Part shown: in pieces, positions 34,801-42,088 of the stretch
Numbering within the stretch: the stretch's first letter is position 1
Layout of the letters: every line of letters starts with the position of its first letter
NCBI GenBank assembly: GCA_910576335.1
Contig: CAJTIU010000034.1
Span: forward strand, 1 to 44,923
Direction: 5' to 3'
From: Lachnospiraceae bacterium
GTDB taxonomy: Bacteria; Bacillota; Clostridia; Lachnospirales; Lachnospiraceae
DNA: 44,923 bases
The notes under the pieces: generated by a model
What the model was told of the DNA's origin: nothing
The model's input: only the letters and a program-made list of their open reading frames with translations
The model's database searches: none
Program-made: the position numbers and the translations under genes

Positions 34801-36822
34801 GCCCTGCACCAGTTTAAGGAAGTCAAGAAGCTGCTGCACGGCGGCAGGCTCGGAGAAAAGCTGTTCCATCTGCCCCTCGGTCACGTCGGCAAGGTCGCCA
34901 CGCCCTACATTTCCAAGCAGGGATTTTTCATAGCCGTCCAAATCACGGATGAAATCGGAAAGCCGCAGGGCAAGCGTGTCTCGCTTGTCCGCAGGGGGCA
35001 GCTCCCTTTTTTCTTCAATAAAACGCTGCCTTGCCAATTTCCTCTGGGTGTCGATTTCATACTGCGGAGCAGACACGCTTTCCAGATAGTCGGCGTAGTG
35101 GTCTTTCTCTTTAGGATTGAGATAACGGTTATCCTTAACAAGCTCCCGCAACCGTTTTTCCGCTTTCGACCAGCTCAAAACAAGGTCGTGTTCGGTGGAA
35201 ATGCCGTCACGGTCAATGGAGATGCCCTTGCCGCTGTACCACACATATCCCTCCGTGCCGTCCGAAAAATCAACGAAAAAGCCGCCCGTGCCGTATTCCC
35301 TTTTCAGAAAATCAATGTTCTTCTTTTTATCTTCCTGCTTCTGGAACTGGTGATAAATACGGTATTTCCCGTTGGCAACGCTGTTCCCTTTTATAAGGAC
35401 GGCATCAATGTCCTCCTGTGAAATGGCAAAAGCAGAGGCTTTTTCATCCTCTGCTTCAGCTATCTTTTCAATCTGTTCGTCTACGGTCGGGAGATTGGCG
35501 GCAACTTCTTCCTCATTGGCAACGCTGCCTTTTTCTGTTCCCGTCTGTTTTTCTGGCTCTGCTGTCTGTGCCGCAGCCGTTTTTTCTTCCTGTCTGCCGT
35601 CGTCCGACTGCGGCTCTGGTTCTGAATTTCCTAATTGTAAATCAGTTCTTCCAGTATCACTTCCTCCGCTTGGCTGCGGATGCTGTTCATCATGCCGAGC
35701 CACTGCATCGGGGCTTTCTCTTTCAGCTCCTCCGTCACTCCCTGCTCTTTGGCGAGCTGCTTCGTCAGAAGCTCCAGCCGTTGTAACGCCGTCTGCTCGG
35801 TCTGGTAGAGGTGTTCGTTCAGCCTGCCCGACGTCAGCAGGTTGAGGTACGTCACCCTCTTGTGGTTTTCTAGATAATCCCTGTGCATCAAAGCGTACCT
35901 GCCAAGCGGAAGTTCTGGCTCTGTCGGTAATGTCAGGTCGGGTATAAGGTAGTCCGCCTGCTTCGTGTAAGTGATTTCGCCCATTATCTTCACTCCTTTC
36001 GGGTTGTTTCCTGCCTTTATCATACTGGCTTGCGATGTCCCTTGCAAATGTGCGGTTCTGCTGCTTCGCCTCGATTTGCACATTTCGGACTGCCGCAGAG
36101 ATTTCCCGCAACGCCATCTCGGAAATGTCGCTCGTGGCGATGCCGATGGCGTTCAGTGTCTGGGGCGTGTTGAAATTTATAATCTCCGCAAAATCCTCAC
36201 GCTCAAAATACCCGTCCGCATCCAGACCACAGCGGTTTAACAGCATATAGGCGATGCTGTTTGCGGCAAGCCGCTTGTAAGTCACTTCTATATTATAGTC
36301 GTCCAGTTCCTCCAAAAAGCTGTCTTTCGTACAGCCCTTTAGCTGTGAGAGGTAATCGGGCAGGTTGTCCTCCACGGCGTTCTCCGCCGTTCCTATTAAA
36401 AATGTGGCAAAATCTCCGCCCTCCGTGCCGCCGAACCTGTCTGCAAGCCGTTCCATGACGGGCTGCTCGTACCGCTTATCCATCTGCCATATCGGGACGG
36501 CTCGGCTGCCGTAGTAGCCCTCATGGGTGTCGGAAACGTCAAAATAATATTTCAACATGTTCCTGCGCCCTTTTTGGTCAAAAACTGCAATCCCTTTGCT
36601 GTCCTTGTTCACCCAACGCTGAAAGAGCCTGTTCCATGTGCCAATCTCGGCTACGGCAGTGGCGTCGGGGCGTTGGGCATAAATCAAGAGCTGCTCGTCA
36701 AAACGGCACTTGTAATTATGGCAGGCAGAGGATAGAAAGCCCTGCCAAGCCTGCGGATTCTTTGCGACCGCCACACCTGTGCGGCGGTACAGCTCCGTAA
36801 TAAGCTGGTACTTTGCAGCCAT
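28885..36822 (-). CDS. Giant DNA methylase / SNF2-type helicase polyprotein (LtrC-like)
   Basis: A 2645-residue protein. N-terminal domain (about 1-250, AKYQLITELYRRTGVAVAKN) of the large ICE helicases; a Pro/Gly/Arg-rich linker at about 280-400; large polyvalent-protein-type domains to about 1050; an N6-methylase domain with motif I ILEPSCGTGNF at about 1174 and motif IV NIPFGEF at about 1242; and an SF2/SNF2 helicase with Walker A KVGAGKT at about 1847, DESH at about 2005 and the arginine-rich RLGRLERQGN at about 2339. A coiled segment ends the protein. I chose the ATG at 36822, with AAGGAGG upstream, over one 21 codons earlier. These proteins are thought to protect or remodel transferred DNA; the exact reaction is unknown. 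GC content is visibly higher from about 34.0 to 36.9 kb than in the rest. A TnpV gene is nested in another frame. Confidence 0.9.
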   Translation of the reverse strand: MAAKYQLITELYRRTGVAVAKNPQAWQGFLSSACHNYKCRFDEQLLIYAQRPDATAVAEIGTWNRLFQRWVNKDSKGIAVFDQKGRRNMLKYYFDVSDTHEGYYGSRAVPIWQMDKRYEQPVMERLADRFGGTEGGDFATFLIGTAENAVEDNLPDYLSQLKGCTKDSFLEELDDYNIEVTYKRLAANSIAYMLLNRCGLDADGYFEREDFAEIINFNTPQTLNAIGIATSDISEMALREISAAVRNVQIEAKQQNRTFARDIASQYDKGRKQPERSEDNGRNHLHEAGGLPYTRPDITDRARTSAWQVRFDAQGLSRKPQEGDVPQPADVGQAERTPLPDRADGVTTAGASDEAARQRAGSDGGAERESPDAVARHDEQHPQPSGGSDTGRTDLQLGNSEPEPQSDDGRQEEKTAAAQTAEPEKQTGTEKGSVANEEEVAANLPTVDEQIEKIAEAEDEKASAFAISQEDIDAVLIKGNSVANGKYRIYHQFQKQEDKKKNIDFLKREYGTGGFFVDFSDGTEGYVWYSGKGISIDRDGISTEHDLVLSWSKAEKRLRELVKDNRYLNPKEKDHYADYLESVSAPQYEIDTQRKLARQRFIEEKRELPPADKRDTLALRLSDFIRDLDGYEKSLLGNVGRGDLADVTEGQMEQLFSEPAAVQQLLDFLKLVQGKTGDVYSRSNAWRFSQELTELYPLRHLYHEGDVVYIGADKYEVIAFDENAVSLRNAEFPLFGKEFSREDFEQKLKENPANDHLKMVITESQETGTLTEEKPDSIALSIGFSEHPAFYDRELNDRFTDLSFALGNKLLGVLDEKQHRERENEDNHVGWYHKTDFEIHAVIGDEEFNYEGRFDIGDGEGDLIAHIRNFYEYSLSPACPFIPEWKRQGEDYYREKIESLRLGCDVLIPFLEQYTELTLEDEKRLDEIMATADDWFYRVKEPTEEEQLEPFYREESVKSAPSGADGKQDNSDLIDKEISIDNRRYLIESIGKTSGDVSMRDITFQNDVGFPINRVEKVSYVRSLLEQTQTELPSEEKMEAPTTAKPSVPTAFTDRYNYRIINDDLGVGGAKEKFRNNLSAINLLHNLQIENRLATPEEQETLAKYVGWGGLSMAFDEKNAAWTNEYKELKSVLSDEEYRAAMESTLTAFYTPPIVIKAMYEALDHLGFSQGNILEPSCGTGNFLGLLPDSMEKSKLYGIEIDPLSGRIAKQLYQKASIAIEGFEDTKLPDNHFDVVLGNIPFGEFKVNDSRYNAQKFLIHDYFIAKALDKVRAGGVVMFITSKGTMDKTSPEVRRYIARRAELLGAIRLPDSTFRANAGTEVTSDILILQKRDRLIDVEPDWIFLDTDVSGITMNSYFVNHPEMVLGEMKMESTRFGMDAVCKAHQDIPLSELLHGAVRRINGEITELDDEIDRISDEQNVSIEADPEVRNFSFTLVEDKVYFRENDRMNLADVSVTAENRIKGLVQIRDCVRRLIQYQTDDCPEEMIQSEQKNLNNLYDAFTKKYGLINNRGNYLAFAADESYFLLCSLEVLDDEGKFKRKADMFTKRTIKPHREVTFVETASEALALSIGEKARVDLEYMAQLTGKTQEKIIENLRGIIFKIPNTEPVKYVTADEYLSGNVRAKLITAKAAAKENPEYAVNVEALQKVIPKDLPASEISIRLGTAWIPEEDIQQFVIELLTPSSHAAGRIRVRYTAINGDWFIENKNSDFGNVKADSTYGTKRASAYRIIEDTLNLRDTRIFDYVYDEHGNKKAVFNVKETTAAQAKQEIIKQAFQDWIWKDPERRTRLVRYYNDTFNSVRPREYDGSHITFGGISPEITLRPHQVNAIAHILYGGNTLLAHKVGAGKTFEMVAAAQESKRLGLCQKSMFVVPNHLVGQWASEYLRLYPSANILVARKQDFETANRKKFCGRIATGAYDAVIIGHSQFEKIPISEERQREQLMRQLDDIEHGIDDVQATNGEQFTVKQLMKTRKAIKAKLDKLNDMKRKDNVINFEELGVDRLFIDESHFYKNLYLYTKMRNVGGIAQTEAQKSSDLFMKCRYLDEITGNRGTVFATGTPVSNSMVELYSVQRYLQYDTLVRNGLQHFDSWASTFGETVTALELAPEGTNYRAKTRFAKFYNLPELMQMFKEVADIQTADMLKLPVPKVNYHNIKTKPSEIQTQMVASLAKRAEKIRARLVEPQQDNMLKVTNDGRKLALDQRMIDPMLPDDPNSKINACVDNIYRIWEEHADTKAAQLAFCDISTPKSDGSFNVYDDMREKLIARGIPAEQVRFIHEANTDAQKKELFAKVRSGEVRVLFGSTPKMGAGTNVQDRLIAIHNCDCAWRPSDLEQRLGRLERQGNMFPEVEVYRYVTEQTFDAYLYQLVEGKQKFISQIMTSKSPVRSAEDVDEVALSFAEVKMLATGDERFKEKMGLDMQVSKLRVLKQSYLSEHYDLEDRVLKYYPEEIKRYEERIAGYEKDATLAEKNKPQGEEKFFPMILKGTTYTEKADAGEMLLAVCKENPLSQAVMIGSYRGFEMEVFYDTLEVHYCMNLCGAMKHKVDLGSDALGNLTRIENEIAKLPVKLEAAKTRKAETIAQLETAKTELGKPFALEEELKEKTERLNKLNIELNLNEKDTSVMDAEPEQGGETMERKGTDRER
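35631..35984 (-). CDS. tnpV: TnpV-like protein nested in another frame of the giant helicase gene
   Basis: A 117-residue product beginning MGEITYTKQADYLIPDLTLP and continuing RYALMHRDYLENHKRVTYLN (about 27-46), which I recognise as a TnpV family protein from Firmicute mobile elements. GAAAGGAGTGAAGATA directly before the ATG is a strong ribosome binding site. The whole gene lies on the same strand as, but in a different frame from, the helicase gene; the helicase frame there encodes a low-complexity Gly/Pro/Arg-rich linker, so the constrained frame seems to be tnpV. Function of TnpV is unknown (the name comes from transposon context). Confidence 0.8.
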   Translation of the reverse strand: MGEITYTKQADYLIPDLTLPTEPELPLGRYALMHRDYLENHKRVTYLNLLTSGRLNEHLYQTEQTALQRLELLTKQLAKEQGVTEELKEKAPMQWLGMMNSIRSQAEEVILEELIYN

Positions 36823-36836
36823 AGGCTCACACCTCC

Positions 36837-36956
36837 TTATCGTTCCAAATCTCTGTTTTTCTGCTTCCTGTCGTATTCCCCGCACCGCTCGGCGATTTCG
36901 GAATACATCTTGTCCCGCATCTCACGCTCATAGGCTCGGTACTCATTCCGTGCCAC
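36837..36956 (-). CDS. Possible 39-residue charged protein
   Basis: From a GTG at 36956 a frame of 40 codons runs to a TAA that touches the ribosome binding site of the giant helicase gene. The product contains RNEYRAYEREMRDKMYSEIA and many charged residues, helix-like throughout. It overlaps the end of the 68-residue gene by 14 bases. Start signal is weak, so it may be translationally coupled, or not a gene. Confidence 0.4.
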   Translation of the reverse strand: MARNEYRAYEREMRDKMYSEIAERCGEYDRKQKNRDLER

Positions 36957-37149
36957 CTCCCAGAAAAGAGATGACCTTGTTCCCCTTGATGCTCTTTTGC
37001 AGCTCATTAATGAGCGTGATATCCGCTATCGTGATGCCCTGCATGGATAAAATATCGTCCATAGTCATGGCGGCGATAGCTTTTTCTTCGGTAAAGCCTG
37101 CTTCAAATATCTTATTTAAAACCTTAACGGCTTTCTGATTGACTGCCAT
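36943..37149 (-). CDS. Small conserved ICE protein
   Basis: A 68-residue protein (MAVNQKAVKVLNKIFEAGFTEEKAIAAMTM..., shown only in part) with helix-turn-like repeats (GFTEEKAI, DDILSMQGITIADITLINEL) that recall small DNA-binding or SAP/UBA-like helices. It ends in FLGGGTE. GGAGGAG precedes the ATG. It lies in a row of small genes between ParAB/adhesin and the giant helicase, as in related elements. Function unknown. Confidence 0.65.
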   Translation of the reverse strand: MAVNQKAVKVLNKIFEAGFTEEKAIAAMTMDDILSMQGITIADITLINELQKSIKGNKVISFLGGGTE

Positions 37150-37171
37150 ATCTCACTCCTCCTTTCTTTCA

Positions 37172-37444
37172 TCACCGCTCACGGTCATCATGATTCTTCA
37201 CTCTTTTATCAGGCTGATTGTATGGCATCTGGCGCTCCGACTGATAACGTTCATTCAGCTTTTCCCTTGCGGCTTCAATGGTGTTGCAATAATAACCCCA
37301 ATAATAATTGTCACCGCCTTTGCAATACCAACATACATACGGGTTAGGAGCTTTCGGATGATGCCCGATAACAAGCTCTGTATTCCCAATCGTGCAGCTT
37401 TCTATAATTTCATAGCCTCCATTGGAACGTATCTCTTTTCTCAT
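37172..37444 (-). CDS. Hypothetical ICE protein
   Basis: A 90-residue protein, MRKEIRSNGGYEIIESCTIG at the start, with an aromatic, cysteine-containing middle (YVCWYCKGGDNYYWGYYCNT). The CxxC and further Cys could bind metal. Start: ATG at 37444 with GAGGAGG three bases before it; a GTG four codons upstream is the alternative but would contain that ribosome binding site. The C-terminus is charged. Family not recognised; similar short proteins accompany Tn1549-like helicase genes. Confidence 0.65.
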   Translation of the reverse strand: MRKEIRSNGGYEIIESCTIGNTELVIGHHPKAPNPYVCWYCKGGDNYYWGYYCNTIEAAREKLNERYQSERQMPYNQPDKRVKNHDDRER

Positions 37445-37452
37445 GTGCCTCC

Positions 37453-37758
37453 TCACTTTCTCTTAGAATATCGCCGATAATCTTTCTCTCCTGCCGCCCG
37501 TTTTGCCTGCACAGAAATACTGCTCATAAGTTCAGGGTAACGCGCCTGCAGCCTGCGTCGCGTCCTGCTCACACTCTCAAACCCCGGCAAGCCAAGCGAT
37601 TTGTGCCGTTCCATTATCTCTGCAAGCGGTATCTCCCCTGCATTTGCCAGATAATCATTACAAAGAGCAAGGTATAAAACCATATCGTCATCTCTTGCAT
37701 CTTTATTTTTTTCTAAGATAATTCTGACTTTTCCCTCAAGCGTTTTCAGATTTTCCAT
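37453..37758 (-). CDS. Hypothetical ICE protein, possible DNA-binding
   Basis: A 101-residue protein starting MENLKTLEGKVRIILEKN at an ATG with GGAGG five bases upstream; the longer frame to 37836 has no such signal and would overlap the adhesin gene. LPGFESVSRTRRRLQARYPEL is a helix-turn-helix-like, arginine-rich stretch resembling phage-type proteins that bind nucleic acid. The C-terminus is strongly basic. No family name can be given. It follows the adhesin gene on the same strand by about 50 bases. Confidence 0.65.
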   Translation of the reverse strand: MENLKTLEGKVRIILEKNKDARDDDMVLYLALCNDYLANAGEIPLAEIMERHKSLGLPGFESVSRTRRRLQARYPELMSSISVQAKRAAGEKDYRRYSKRK

Positions 37759-37811
37759 AGTTACCTCCATAACTGGAAAAAGCGGTTGAAAAACCGCCCT
37801 TTCCTTTTTTC

Positions 37812-40800
37812 CTAATCCTCCTTTTTCTTCCTGCATTTAAATCCAACCATTCCAAAGATTCCTGCTCCAACTGTAAATACCGCTGCAAGGCTAATCCATA
37901 ATCCAAGACTAAAATCATCGCCTGTTTTTGGTGTCTCACGAAGCTCATTATGCATTGTAATGGTAACTGTTTCGCCCGTCTTAATAGTCACTTTCTGGTC
38001 GGCGGGCAGGATATAGTCAGAGGATGCCTTGTCATCTACCTCAGACACTGTATATTCACCGATTCGCAGTCCATCAACCATCATCTCCCCTTTCTTGTCT
38101 GTCATGAATGTCTGGTCATAGCCGTTATTCCCGATAATGCGGAAAGAGAATCCCTCCACCTTATTGTCAGAAGATGTCTTGATGATTTTCAGCGAGCCTT
38201 TCTGTGCTTCGTTTTGAAAACCTTTGCCTGCTTCATTCTCCACATTATAGGTCTTGCCGTTTTCTTCAATAGATACAGGATAAACACTCTCATCAGGCAC
38301 GAAACCTGCCGGGGCTGTTTTCTCACGAACAAGATACTTGCCGTAACGCAGGTCGTCCATCTGATACACCCCTTTTTCTACCTCGCTCATTTCGCCAAGC
38401 AGTTCGTCTTTCTTATCCAGCTTTCCATCACCGTCAGTATCAAAATAAACTTCAAACACTGCGCCTGTAAGCCTGTTTTCCGGGTAGTCTTTGTCTAGCT
38501 TTGATAAAGCGATATTGCCTGTAATAAAAGAATTGACAAGCGTAATCTCTACAGCTTCATCGGCTTCGCTGATTGTTACACTGATTTCTTCTTCGGAAAG
38601 TACGTACCCTTTGGGACTTTCGATTTCACGGATTACCCATGTGCCATATGGTACTTTTTCAAAAGAAAAACTGCCGTCATCTTCTGATGTGGCAGTCGCA
38701 ATCGCATTTTCCTCTGTATATTCAGTTGTACCAGTTTTGAAGATACCGATAACTGCGCCGCCCAAATCTTCGCCGTCCTCATTGGATTTCTTACCTCTGA
38801 CAGAACCGTAAATCAGTTCATTTTCAATCTCTTTACCCTCATTTATCGTAACGATAACAGAAGATGATTCCTGTCCCGCATACTCAAAATCTATCGGGTA
38901 TTTTGTATCGTCAATAATATAAGCCGCATTTGTACTGATTTCCTGCACATAATAACTGCCCATTGGCAAGTCGCTGAGAACTTTTCCATGTCCATCTCTG
39001 TCAAAGGAAATAACCTCTATTAATCCATCTGCCGGGATAACAGAACCATCTGCCGCAGTCACTTCCTCAGCCGCATACAAACCAAAGGTAACATCTTTAA
39101 CTTCACCATTATTACCTACTCCATATGCTTCGTCTGTTTCAAGGGTCTTTACAAAGTCGACAGCCACATGCTGACGCTCGTTATAAAAATCTGTAGCGGT
39201 TTCCGTAACGGCGATTTCCTGTCCTGCATAAACAAGTTCAACAGCATGGATTTCACTGCTTCGCACCATTCCATGTGGAGCGGTCGCCTCCTTAACTTCA
39301 TATTTCCCCAGATACAGCTCTTTCGATTTTGCAGAGCCATCTTCCCCTGTAGTAAGAGTATCTACAACCTCGCCTTTCTTAACTCTCACTGTTCCGTCTG
39401 TTGTTATAATATCTTCGGCTGCGGTAATCTCATAGACAGCCCCCTTAAGAGACTCTACGGAAAAAACCGGCTGATACAATCCTTTGCTCCCTGATACTCT
39501 GCTGAATATTTCACCTGACTTGGATAGTGTAATTGTACCTTTCTGCGCTATATTCGAGCGTTCTACCTTGATTAAGGTGATGTCGCTTTCATTCTCTGAA
39601 TCCTCCTGTACTACATCAAACGGGACTGGCTTGGAATCCAAAACATATCCATATGGAGCTTGTACCTCCACAAGGGAATAACCTTTTCCATATTCTAATG
39701 TCTGCGGCGTAACCAAACCTCCATCTGCGGTAGTGTAGAATGTGTCAATCGTTGTCACTTCTGGATAAGTGAATGTCATAGACACAAGTTTGCCCTCCGG
39801 GTCATAAATCTGAAAGCCTGCGCCCGCATACGGAATCGCCTTTCCTGTTTCCGCATCTTTCTTGACAATTTTGATATAGCTCTCAAAATTTGCATTGTTG
39901 ATAAGATAACGGTATGTCTGGCTATGCGTACTGATAAATACGTCAAAATCCTTCATCCGTTCACGCCCATCCCACCCGGAAGTCTGATGCACGGTGTAGA
40001 CGCCATAAGGCAGATTCTTTGTCTGGGCAAACCCATTTTCATCACAGGAAAGAATATCACGTTCTGTATCTTTTGCTTTCTCATAGCTTCCTGCGGATTT
40101 CAGATACACTTCAAACACTGCGCCTTTTTCTGGCGTTTCAATCTGGGTTTCCCCATTGTCCGTATGCTTAATAATGGCGATGTTTCCTTTCATCACCTGC
40201 TCATTCACGTCATTCTTTGCAGAATTATATTCAATCGTATAAAGCTGCGGCTCTGCACCTACATGATGAATAGTCGTATCCAGAAGATAACCCTCGGACG
40301 GTGTGATTTCCCGGATGCTAAAATCATCTCCGCATACATAATATTTTGTTGTAAACTGACCGTTTTCATCTGTCGTATAAATATCCATCAGTTCCTCGCC
40401 TTTATAAAGACCATAAACCGCGCCTGAAAGGGAAGCGTCTCCCTGTGGCGTTCCTGTTTCCACGTCAGTCTTAGTTACAGTGACCTTAAATTTCTTCAAT
40501 ACATTGTGGAAACTGCGATGTGTAACCTTCTTCCATTCAATCGGTACTGTCTGGGTAGCGGGAACAATATAACGGATTGCCGCATCTACTTCTTCAAGCA
40601 CATACGGAGTATTGCCGCTGATTAGAATATTCTCAAATTTTGCCAATCCATCCTTATCTGTCACTGCATATTCATCGACAGCCAAGCCACTCAAAGACGT
40701 GCCGTAAAGGTGGAATTTCACGCCCTCTGCCAAGTTATCCTCCGATGTCTTCACTACTTCAAGACTTCCCCGCTTCAACGTATTGCTGAATGTGACTGTA

Positions 40801-41957
40801 GACGTTTTCCCGCCGATAACCGTTATTGTCTGGGTTTTCTGCGGTTCGTAACGGTCGATGGACTGCTCCATGACAGTATAAGTACCGGGAAACAAATCTT
40901 CAACTACCATATTCCCGTCTTTATCGGTTTTTACCGTCTTATTAAAATTATCTCCTTTAATGATAAAGGAAATCCCCTGAACTACTCCATCCTCGGAAGT
41001 CTTTTTCAGTGCAATCGTGCCTGTCGGCGTTTCCACATTGATATACGCCGCCACGTTACTTACATTTTCCACACCTGTAATCAAATCCTGCAAATTAGGG
41101 TCGCCATAGGCAATCATTTTTGCACTGCTGCTGACCGTCGGCGTATTGTTTCGTGACGCTGTGATTCTGATAGAACCTTTCACAGCCTTTACAGATGTGA
41201 TGGTCAGCTTATTCCCGGATTTTGCTACCTTTACATTGCTGTCGGAGCTTATAAAATTATATTCCGAGAGAACACCGTTTCCATCTGTAAATGTGATGCT
41301 GTATTTCCCGTCTTTATAAGACAGTTCTTTTGTGACACCGTCTTTACTGCCCGACATAAAACTTGGAATCTTATTATGTTTTGTCAGCATGGCGACAATC
41401 TGGTCATAAGCCGCTCGCGCGCCACTATTAGAATAATTTGAACCAAAATGCAGATTATAAATCGTGTTACTTGACCGATTATAAGAACCAGTTGCTTCAC
41501 GGCAACCCGTAACAAACTCCCACACAAGGGTCTGCGTAGCAAGCCATTTCTCATCGTCGCTCCCGGATAAATTATTCCTGTTGCCCTGATAACCATAGAG
41601 CAGGGCAAGCCCTACCGCCTTTCTTTGATTAGCAGACAAACTATTCCATGCATGAGATGATGCTTTTGCCAGTGTATTCCCCGTCCTCAACGGTACGCCC
41701 GGCTGAATACAAAATGCATTCTCGCCGTCCACATACATACGATATTTATATTCCCCTGTACCGCCTGCGGTATAACCCCCGATATTTGCACTGGAATTGT
41801 ACCTCATAGCATTCCCTGCGCCATCATAGGCATTGGCAAAAGAAATCGTCCCAATGTCACCCGCTGCTAACGCGGTTGAAGAAGGAACTACAGACAATGC
41901 TGTGACCGCTGCCATAGCAGCCGCCGCAGCCCTCTTAAATATTTTACGAATCTTCAT
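37812..41957 (-). CDS. Thioester-domain and multi-Cna-B (SpaA-type) surface adhesin
   Basis: A 1381-residue cell-wall protein. Signal peptide 1-32 (RAAAAAMAAVTALSVV, cleaved after ALA). A thioester domain follows, with Cys83 in AFCIQPG and Gln142 in WLATQTLVWEF as the likely thioester pair that covalently attaches to host or cell surface amines. From about residue 330 there are about ten Cna-B/SpaA repeats (GTIALKK, GSLEVVK, GNIAIIK, GSLKIIK and similar starts), each usually ending in a YxVxE-type motif for isopeptide bonds. One repeat holds a DTDGDGKLDKKD calcium-binding loop. The C-terminus is TPKTGD, a membrane segment and KCRKKKED: a sortase signal. The ATG at 41957 has AGGAGG upstream; an in-frame ATG at 42059 is discussed separately. 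Probably mediates cell-cell contact in conjugation. Confidence 0.9.
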   Translation of the reverse strand: MKIRKIFKRAAAAAMAAVTALSVVPSSTALAAGDIGTISFANAYDGAGNAMRYNSSANIGGYTAGGTGEYKYRMYVDGENAFCIQPGVPLRTGNTLAKASSHAWNSLSANQRKAVGLALLYGYQGNRNNLSGSDDEKWLATQTLVWEFVTGCREATGSYNRSSNTIYNLHFGSNYSNSGARAAYDQIVAMLTKHNKIPSFMSGSKDGVTKELSYKDGKYSITFTDGNGVLSEYNFISSDSNVKVAKSGNKLTITSVKAVKGSIRITASRNNTPTVSSSAKMIAYGDPNLQDLITGVENVSNVAAYINVETPTGTIALKKTSEDGVVQGISFIIKGDNFNKTVKTDKDGNMVVEDLFPGTYTVMEQSIDRYEPQKTQTITVIGGKTSTVTFSNTLKRGSLEVVKTSEDNLAEGVKFHLYGTSLSGLAVDEYAVTDKDGLAKFENILISGNTPYVLEEVDAAIRYIVPATQTVPIEWKKVTHRSFHNVLKKFKVTVTKTDVETGTPQGDASLSGAVYGLYKGEELMDIYTTDENGQFTTKYYVCGDDFSIREITPSEGYLLDTTIHHVGAEPQLYTIEYNSAKNDVNEQVMKGNIAIIKHTDNGETQIETPEKGAVFEVYLKSAGSYEKAKDTERDILSCDENGFAQTKNLPYGVYTVHQTSGWDGRERMKDFDVFISTHSQTYRYLINNANFESYIKIVKKDAETGKAIPYAGAGFQIYDPEGKLVSMTFTYPEVTTIDTFYTTADGGLVTPQTLEYGKGYSLVEVQAPYGYVLDSKPVPFDVVQEDSENESDITLIKVERSNIAQKGTITLSKSGEIFSRVSGSKGLYQPVFSVESLKGAVYEITAAEDIITTDGTVRVKKGEVVDTLTTGEDGSAKSKELYLGKYEVKEATAPHGMVRSSEIHAVELVYAGQEIAVTETATDFYNERQHVAVDFVKTLETDEAYGVGNNGEVKDVTFGLYAAEEVTAADGSVIPADGLIEVISFDRDGHGKVLSDLPMGSYYVQEISTNAAYIIDDTKYPIDFEYAGQESSSVIVTINEGKEIENELIYGSVRGKKSNEDGEDLGGAVIGIFKTGTTEYTEENAIATATSEDDGSFSFEKVPYGTWVIREIESPKGYVLSEEEISVTISEADEAVEITLVNSFITGNIALSKLDKDYPENRLTGAVFEVYFDTDGDGKLDKKDELLGEMSEVEKGVYQMDDLRYGKYLVREKTAPAGFVPDESVYPVSIEENGKTYNVENEAGKGFQNEAQKGSLKIIKTSSDNKVEGFSFRIIGNNGYDQTFMTDKKGEMMVDGLRIGEYTVSEVDDKASSDYILPADQKVTIKTGETVTITMHNELRETPKTGDDFSLGLWISLAAVFTVGAGIFGMVGFKCRKKKED

Positions 41958-42013
41958 CGCAACCTCCTGTTCTTTTTTATGTTGATAAGGAACTGTATTA
42001 CCGACCGAAAAAA

Positions 42014-42031
42014 GCCGTCCGTCTGGACAGC
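42014..42031 (-). terminator. Terminator or attenuator between parB and the adhesin
   Basis: On the minus strand GCTGTCC-AGAC-GGACGGC forms a 7-bp stem (one G-U) with a 4-base loop and is followed by TTTTTTC: a standard rho-independent terminator. It lies only about 57 bases before the adhesin ATG, leaving almost no room for another promoter, so it may be a conditional attenuator. Confidence 0.75.
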
Positions 42032-42088
42032 TCTTAATCATTCTTTTCTCGGATAGCATTGATAGTATTTACTCCCCTATTGCTTATT

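Noticed and set aside
34714-35421. Plus-strand frame of 235 codons opposite the giant helicase
   Set aside because: Antisense to well-supported coding sequence in the GC-rich segment, without start signal or recognisable motif.
36823-36885. Upstream 21-codon extension of the giant helicase
   Set aside because: The ATG at 36822 has AAGGAGG at the right distance and begins the family-typical AKYQLITELY; the extension overlaps a probable small gene.
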